Positions 41,701 through 45,565 of a stretch of DNA of 45,565 nucleotides are shown piece by piece. Below the pieces are notes generated by a model. The model saw nothing but the letters and a program-made list of their open reading frames with translations. It ran no database searches and was not told the origin of the DNA. The stretch is taken from contig JAGQPX010000045.1 of NCBI GenBank assembly GCA_020426505.1, positions 1 through 45,565 of the forward strand, written 5' to 3'. Within the stretch, counting starts at the first letter, position 1. Every line of letters begins with the position of its first letter. Position numbers and translations under genes: made by a program. The DNA comes from Planctomycetaceae bacterium. GTDB taxonomy: Bacteria > Planctomycetota > Planctomycetia > Planctomycetales > Planctomycetaceae.

Positions 41701-44589
41701 GCCGGCATCGGCGACTTGGACGGTGACGGCATTCAGGATCTTGCGATGGGTATACGCACCGATGATGGTTACGGGGGGGCAGGCCCGGGCGCACTGCTGG
41801 TGACATTTTTGAACTCAGACGGCACAGTGAAGTCGCATCAACGAGTCGACGATGCAGTCGGAAACTTCACTGCGAATCTCAGTGGAAACGATCGCTTCGG
41901 CTGGTCCATGACAAATCTTGGTGATCTCGATGGTGATGGTGTCACCGATTTGGCTGTGGGAGCCATCGGCGATGACGATGGCGGCAATGGTCATGGTGCC
42001 GTGTATGTGTTGTTCATGAATTCAGACGGCACCGTGAAGTCTCACCAGAAAATCAGTGACACTCAAGGGAACTTCAACAGCGTCTTGGAAACATTCGACA
42101 CCTTCGGCAGTGCCTTGGCGAATGTTGGCGATCTCGACGGAGACGGAAAGATTGAACTGGCTGTGGCAGCGTTTCAGGATGATGATGGAGGAAGCACCCT
42201 GAACGCCAACCGTGGGGCGATGTACATTCTCAGTCTGGCGGGGGTGTCGAACTTTGCGCCGACGGTTGCGTTGACGAATGCTACGAGTGTGATTGGGGAG
42301 GATGTGGATCTCACCGCTCGGTTTAAGGTGGCGGACATTGTGATCACCGATGACGCTGCGGGGGTGAATGTGTTGTCGCTCGCGGGGGCGGATGCGGGGT
42401 TATTTGAGATTGATGGGACCGAGTTGTTCCTCAAGGCTGGCGCATCGTTAAGTTACGGATCAAACCCCGTGTTGGATGTGGTCGTGCGGGTGAATGACTT
42501 CGGCATCCCGCCGAATCCCAACGACGCCGCAGCATTGAGCATCGTGGTTACTCCACCTTTGCATTACGACTTCGGCACTTCCGCTTCGCCGGTGGCGAGC
42601 GGGTTCACTCCGGTCATCGCTATTGATGCGTATGATGTGAGCAGCGGCTTTGGCTGGAGCGGGTCGGTGTTTGGGGACATTGACCGGGGAGTCGGCGATG
42701 ATCTGCAGCGGGATTTCGTCTACACCAAGAGCACGGCGGAGTTTCTGGTTGACCTGCCGAATGGCACGTATGACGTCACCGTGCTGATGGGTGACAAGGC
42801 ACTGCAGGACAACATGCAGCTCAGCCTTGAAGGCGCCATCGTCGACGTCGTCAGCACGGCCAAGAACACGTTCCATCAGATGACCTATCCGGTCATTCTG
42901 GTGGATGGGCAGTTGACACTGGGACTCGAAGCCCTGGGCGGTCTGCAGGACAATGCACTCATCAACTCACTGGTGATCACACCGACGGGCGACTTGCAGC
43001 CGGGCCTTGTGGTGGTCGAGAGCGATGGTGACACGGTCGTTGACGAAAGCGGCACGACGGACACGCTGATGATCCGGCTCACGACCATGCCCACGTCCGA
43101 CGTCGTCCTGATGGTCAGCAGCGGTGACACGGGCGAGGCGAGCGTCGCCCCCACCATGCTCACATTCACGCCGGGCAACTATGCGACTCCGCAACTGGTC
43201 ACGGTCACGGGTGAAGATGATCTGAGTCTCGATGGCGACCAGCTGACAAGCATTGTGATCAGCGTGATCGACGGCAGCTCAGCCGATGAGTATGACACGG
43301 TCGCCGACACCACACTGAGCGTGACGACCTTCGACGACGATGTCTCGGTGCCGCTGAAATACGACTTCGGCCAACCCACTTCACCGCTGGCAACGGGCTT
43401 CACCCGCGTGACACAGGACGATGCCTTCAATGCGACCGATGGCTTCGGCTGGACCGGCTCTGTCACCGGCAACCTCGATCGGGGCACCGGTGACGATCAG
43501 CAGCGGGACTTCGTCTACACCAAGAGCACGGCCAGCTTCCTCGTCAACCTGCCCAACGACATTTATGACGTCACGATCCTCATGGGGGATGCGTCCTTTA
43601 CTCAGGACAACATGCAGCTGAGTCTGGAAGGGGTCGTTGCCGACATCGTCACGACGACCGCCGGCAACTATCACGAGCAGACCTATCGTGTGACGGTTGC
43701 TGACGGGCAGCTCACCGTCGACCTCGAAGCACTGGGGGGCCAGTACGACAATGCGCTGATCAACGCGCTGACCATCACTCCCGCTTCACTCGCCAGTCCG
43801 GGCATCCTCATCGCATCGACCGACGGGGCGACCAGCGTCGACGAGAGCGGCACAACCGACACACTGCTCGTCTCACTCTCCGTACAACCCACATCGGATG
43901 TGGTGCTCATGGTGAGCAGCAGCGACACGGGCGAAGCGACCGTCTCCCCGGCCATGCTCACCTTCACCCCCATGAACTGGAGCACGCCGCAGCCGGTGAT
44001 GGTGACGGGCGTCGATGACGGCGACATTGATTTCGACCAGCTGAGTACGGTGATCGTCAGTGTGATCGACGGCAGTTCGGCCGACGAGTACGACTCGGTC
44101 GCAGACGCGACGGCGCAGGTCACCACCACGGATGATGAGACTGATCCGGCGCTGCGGTTCGACTTCGGCAAGAAGTCCTCCCCGCTGGCCAGCGGCTTCA
44201 CGCAGATCACCAAGACCAGCCTCTACAACGCCGCCGACGGCTTCGGATTCACCGGCTCCGTATTCGGTGAGATTGACCGCGGCACCGGCGACGACGAACA
44301 GCGCGACTTCGTCTACACCCGTAGCTCGATGGACTTCCGGGTGGATGTCACCAACGGACTGTATGACGTCGCCGTCCTGATGGGAGACGAAGCAGCGTTG
44401 CAGGATAATATGCAACTGAGCCTGGAGGGAACCATCGTGGACACCGTCACCACCTCAGCAGGAAACTATCACCTGATGACCTATCAGGTCACCGTGACTG
44501 ACGGCCAACTCACCGTCGGCCTCACCGCCCTCGGTGGAACCTACAACAACGCCCTCATCAACTCGCTGGTCATTACGCCGTCGGTGTAG
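35794..44589 (+). CDS. Giant FG-GAP repeat surface protein with cadherin-like and three AGA-YXIM-like galactose-binding domains
   Basis: A 2931-residue protein. A basic leader with RSRWQRYLNALRVGLR is followed by ALEHRVMLAG (about 53-62), a LEPR-XLL-like motif. From residue 73 to about 2150 there are 30 FG-GAP units of about 69 residues, each with FGxS, NLGDLDGDGxxDLAVGA (a calcium-binding D-x-D-G-D-G loop), DDDGG, RGAVYVLFMN and a KISDT linker. A cadherin-like segment (about 2150-2253) follows. Three domains starting YDFGxxxSPxASGFT (about 2256-2402, 2521-2666 and 2784-2931) resemble the galactose-binding domain of beta-agarase/YXIM esterase, separated by two Calx-beta-like linkers with DESGTTDT. 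It is likely calcium-stabilised and glycan-binding. The ATG at 35794 has GAGGGGAG just upstream; GTG 35749 is less likely. Confidence 0.94.
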   Translation: MMLGLGFLRSRWQRYLNALRVGLRPLRDYAGWSPQTSLRIRRGTRGTGFQATEALEHRVMLAGAIGEVTSFTKISDTAGGFTAMLESGDEFGSSVTNLGDLNGDGVNDLAVGASRTGITNDPAWGAVHILFMNSNGTVKSHQTISDTEGNFTATLDDFDEFGRSVAAIGDIDGDGVVDLAVGAIRDDDGGDNRGAVYVLFLNTNGTVKSHQKISSTQGSLPNVLGNQDQFGISLASVGDLDGDGITDLAVGAHYDDDGGNDRGAVYLLFLRSDGTVKTHLKISETSGGSTPTLQNGVNFGSAVTSLGDLDGDGIVDLAVGAYRDDDGGTEHGAVYVLFLNAGFGVKAHQKISDTQGLLTASLHDDNLFGHSLANAGDLNGDGINDLIVGAGRDDDGGNRRGAAYVLFLNSDGTVKFHQKISDTQGAFTAPLGNYDYFGSSLANLGDIDGDGLAELAIGARDDNDDFRGAVYILSLEQVTPYGVVTAERKISDTVGNFTAVLDDGDFFGQSVAELGDLDGDGIVDLVVGASLDDDSGPERGAVYVLFMNVDGTVKSFQKISDTSGSFTALLNDTDHFGASVTNLGDLDGDGVTDIAVGARLDDDGGADRGAVYVLFMNTNGSVKSFQKISDTVGGFTGTLDDGDSFGDELATIGDLDGDGVTDLAVAAHTDDDGGTNRGAVYVLFMNTDGTVKSHQKISDTQGGFTGVLADSDAFSSSITGLGDLDGDGVIDLMVGAQGDVEGAVYVLFMNPDGTVKLHQKISDATPLLSSWLDDSDSFSVSMTTLGDLDGDGVVDVAVGAHGDDDGGSARGAIYVLFLNADGTLKSHQKISDTQGNFGGGIDTGDLFGTAIANMGDLDGDGLIELAVGTRRDDDGGTNRGAVYILSLEGVAPPLPFGVVTAERKISDTLGNFSATLDDFDQLGNAVSEIGDLDGDGVIDLVVGAERDDDGGNYRGAVYVLFLNADGTVKSHQKISDTQGNFTATLDDFDLFGNSLTNLGDMDGDGVPDLAVGAPNDDDGDVDIGAVYVLFLNADGTVKSHQKISDTEGNFSGMLGVIDRFGSSVASIGDLDGDDVPDLVVGSIDDDDGGNTRGAVYVLFLNTDGTVKSHQKISDTQGNFLGDLNDNDRFGSSISSLGDLDKDGVTDIGVGAINDDGNGVNRGAVYVLFLNSDGTVKEHQKINDAEGNFTARIDDADRFGKSITSLGDLDGDGIVDIAVGTQFDDDGGAEQGAVYVLFLNEAGTVKSHQKISDTAGNFFGTLNVADTFGSSLANIGDLDGDGTSELAVGAPWDDDGGTNRGAMYILSLKSVASPPIGSVIAERKISDTAGDFDALLDDGDRFGQSVADLGDLDGDGIHDLAVGAPWDDDGGGNRGAVNVLFMNADGTVRFHQKISDTDGNFTATLDNTDLFGTSVAGLGDLDGDGVADLAVGAYRDDDGGSDRGAVYVLFLNADGTVKAHQKISNTTGGFSGTLDDFDEVGNSLANLGDLNGDGINDLAVGVRRDDDGGGARGAVYVLFMNTNGTVQAHQKISDTAGNFTATLEDFDFFGSSLANMGDLDGDGVNDLTVGAKYSGSYSKGAVYVLFMNSNGTVKAHQKIDETNGALTGKLDIGDNFGGGVANLGDLDGDGTQDMAVGAGSDDDGGSGRGAVHILFLNPDGTVKGSRKVSDSTGNLTATLDDSDFFGESLTTLGDLDGDGLNELVVGARFDDDGGINRGAVYILSIEQVTPPGVVIAEQKISDTEGGFTGGLADNDFFGQSAAELGDLDGDGVPDVAIGVRNDNDGGSRRGAVYVLFLNPDGTVKAHQKISDTQGHLTAALGNFDYFGTSIASLGDLDGDGITDLAVGTRGDDDGAGNRGAVYMLFLNADGTVKSHQKISDTAGNLTHAFGAYDSFGTAVTNLGDLDGDGVNDLAVGVNQLDPYGGGLGPGATIVLFLNSDGTVKSHQELSSTQGNLGPALVAGDSLGGALAGIGDLDGDGIQDLAMGIRTDDGYGGAGPGALLVTFLNSDGTVKSHQRVDDAVGNFTANLSGNDRFGWSMTNLGDLDGDGVTDLAVGAIGDDDGGNGHGAVYVLFMNSDGTVKSHQKISDTQGNFNSVLETFDTFGSALANVGDLDGDGKIELAVAAFQDDDGGSTLNANRGAMYILSLAGVSNFAPTVALTNATSVIGEDVDLTARFKVADIVITDDAAGVNVLSLAGADAGLFEIDGTELFLKAGASLSYGSNPVLDVVVRVNDFGIPPNPNDAAALSIVVTPPLHYDFGTSASPVASGFTPVIAIDAYDVSSGFGWSGSVFGDIDRGVGDDLQRDFVYTKSTAEFLVDLPNGTYDVTVLMGDKALQDNMQLSLEGAIVDVVSTAKNTFHQMTYPVILVDGQLTLGLEALGGLQDNALINSLVITPTGDLQPGLVVVESDGDTVVDESGTTDTLMIRLTTMPTSDVVLMVSSGDTGEASVAPTMLTFTPGNYATPQLVTVTGEDDLSLDGDQLTSIVISVIDGSSADEYDTVADTTLSVTTFDDDVSVPLKYDFGQPTSPLATGFTRVTQDDAFNATDGFGWTGSVTGNLDRGTGDDQQRDFVYTKSTASFLVNLPNDIYDVTILMGDASFTQDNMQLSLEGVVADIVTTTAGNYHEQTYRVTVADGQLTVDLEALGGQYDNALINALTITPASLASPGILIASTDGATSVDESGTTDTLLVSLSVQPTSDVVLMVSSSDTGEATVSPAMLTFTPMNWSTPQPVMVTGVDDGDIDFDQLSTVIVSVIDGSSADEYDSVADATAQVTTTDDETDPALRFDFGKKSSPLASGFTQITKTSLYNAADGFGFTGSVFGEIDRGTGDDEQRDFVYTRSSMDFRVDVTNGLYDVAVLMGDEAALQDNMQLSLEGTIVDTVTTSAGNYHLMTYQVTVTDGQLTVGLTALGGTYNNALINSLVITPSV
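36010..42250 (+). repeat. Five tandem superrepeats of six FG-GAP units each
   Basis: Block ends are marked by a variant unit that reads GAxYILSLxxV instead of GAVYVLFMN, at 37201, 38437, 39697, 40948 and 42220. Spacings are 1236, 1260, 1251 and 1272 bases. Each following block opens with VVxAERKISDT or a close variant. Every block contains exactly six units, so there are 30 in all. Confidence 0.9.
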
Positions 44590-45162
44590 CGGTGCCTCAG
44601 CAGAAGGACAGCACGATATTGCTGCCCGTTGCTGAATACGTTTCCCATGGGATCGCAGCGGTCACGGCGACCGAACCATGTTGTCAACAGAAACCGTATG
44701 ATCACCCGGTTTCCAATCTGCGTGATCGTGTGGGCATTTCTTCAAGGCCATCGACGAACCGCTTGGGAGCAAATGACAATACCCTACTTGGTCGCACGCA
44801 ACATTTCGTCATGGGGTATTCGGGGAGTGCTGTCGTTGCGAGAGTCGATGGCGGTCTTGGGCGAGTGCGGGGGGAATTCCGCAGCCGTAGGGACTCCAAT
44901 GCATCCCGCAGGCACTGCAGAATTGGCCCGCCCCGTTGAATCCAGGGAGGATGATCTTCCGCCATCGGCTCCCTCACGGTTGCACGTGAAGTGCTATGAA
45001 TCTGCATGGAGTCGTTGGTCGTTCGCTGATGGCGATTTTCGCCCAACTTTCGGTGTGTTTCTTACCAGCTACGGATCATTGGTCATGGAAGTCGATACAA
45101 TGCCTCGTTGTGTCCCAAAGTGGTCCTCTCTGCGATTGTGGGCGGGGGAGCAAGGGGACTAG
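44590..45162. other. Region of 573 bases without a recognised gene
   Basis: Follows the giant FG-GAP gene. Open frames on both strands here have no recognisable family features. No T-rich terminator is visible after the stop at 44589; CAGCA-6-TGCTG just downstream is too weak to call. It may contain decayed mobile-element DNA related to the transposase fragment that follows. Confidence 0.4.
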
Positions 45163-45565
45163 GGGCAGGGTCCCGACATTGACATCCTCGCCTTGGACGC
45201 ACTGTTCACCATCAACCTCCTCGGCCTGCCCTCCAAGTTCTGTTGCAGCCTAGGGACGGCCAATCTCATCGAGAGCAGCCACAGCTCCATGCCTCAGCTC
45301 AGTGCCAACGTGAAGCACTGGCGTATTGGTTCGATGGCTCCGAGATGGACGGCCATTAGCAAAACACAGTTCTGTCGTATCATGGGCCACCAGAATCTCT
45401 TGATGCTCCAAGCGGCCCTCCACGAACCAAAACACGACCACCAACTTGCCGAAGCCATGAAAGCCAGCGAACATCAACTCACCCCCAAGCCACCGCCACC
45501 ACTTTCCACTGAGCTGGGGACATCATCGCAAAAACTCCTTCAAGGGGCAGTGGTATTTCGGCGTG
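45163..45565 (+). pseudogene. Decayed IS256/Mutator-type transposase, C-terminal fragment
   Basis: After a TAG at 45160 the plus strand reads without stop to the window edge. Residues such as INLLGLPSKFCCSLGTANLIES, ANVKHWRIGSMAPRWTA and FCRIMGHQNLLMLQAAL follow the C-terminal pattern of IS256-family transposases (LG-x-P...SL-x-TTN-x-IES ... NV-x-HW ... RW-x-A ... R-x-I-x-GY-x-L). Several positions normally conserved are altered (TTN to TAN, GY to GH), there is no start codon, and the upstream catalytic part is missing, so this is a remnant. The last 40 residues (PKPPPPLSTELG and on) have no counterpart in the family. No terminal inverted repeat was found. Confidence 0.72.

Noticed and set aside
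36010..42250. CRISPR-like or microsatellite array
   Set aside because: The regular repeats are about 207 bases, in frame, and encode FG-GAP units with protein-level conservation and drifting codons; there are no short identical repeats with unique spacers.
44629..45162. Plus-strand open frame (177 codons) after the giant gene
   Set aside because: Irregular composition, no homology features or ribosome site, and overlapping equally long frames on the other strand.

Overview
This window looks like a piece of a Planctomycetes chromosome, probably order Planctomycetales. The evidence is the density of families typical of that phylum: a DUF1559 pseudopilin with an H-X9-DG motif, a HYExAFE-type protein, DUF1080 and DUF1573 proteins, two giant surface proteins with LEPR-XLL-like leaders, and an ECF sigma factor translationally coupled to a membrane Ser/Thr kinase with WD40 repeats. 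There is no rRNA, tRNA or CRISPR array that I could see.

Layout. 1-1831 (minus): 5' part of a MoxR AAA+ ATPase and an exported PQQ-type beta-propeller protein. 2013-5333 (plus): a sugar-acid/polysaccharide utilisation run (GH88-like unsaturated glucuronyl hydrolase, SDR dehydrogenase, Tat-exported sugar isomerase/epimerase-like TIM barrel), followed by a polytopic HTTM-like membrane protein. 6727-12406 (plus): RimO, PgsA, a WecA/MraY-type polyprenyl-phosphate sugar-1-phosphate transferase and an O-antigen-ligase-like polymerase/ligase, i.e. a translation-modification gene next to an envelope lipid and glycan block. 12541-14465 (plus): DUF1573 protein and a second SDR. 14519-21174 (minus): small membrane protein, HYExAFE protein with a possible PD-(D/E)XK core, a lipoprotein joining a degenerate metallophosphatase-like domain to four CxxCH haem sites, a FecR/HEAT-type membrane protein, and a double-DUF1080 protein. 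21426-24745 (plus): Gfo/Idh/MocA oxidoreductase, two small proteins (one resembling the C-terminal domain of ribosomal protein bL12), and a dicarboxylate/amino-acid:cation symporter. 24770-26590 (minus): a clear cobalamin riboswitch heading a two-gene unit of a DUF1559 pseudopilin and a DUF6580 small membrane (transport-like) protein.

26650-44589 holds the most striking material: a 1399-residue beta-helix protein (CSLREA-like start, four-fold superrepeat, choice-of-anchor-Q-like segment, two golvesin-like domains), the ECF sigma/kinase pair, and, divergently, a 2931-residue protein built from 30 FG-GAP units in five blocks of exactly six, followed by a cadherin-like segment and three galactose-binding-like domains. 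The last 400 bases carry a decayed IS256-type transposase fragment running off the window.

How the genes work together (inference): the sigma/kinase pair may control surface proteins such as the neighbouring giants; the riboswitch suggests that the DUF6580 protein handles a corrinoid or cobalt; the first carbohydrate run fits uronate-containing polysaccharide breakdown. All functional calls come from reading the sequence and recalling family motifs; no search was run.
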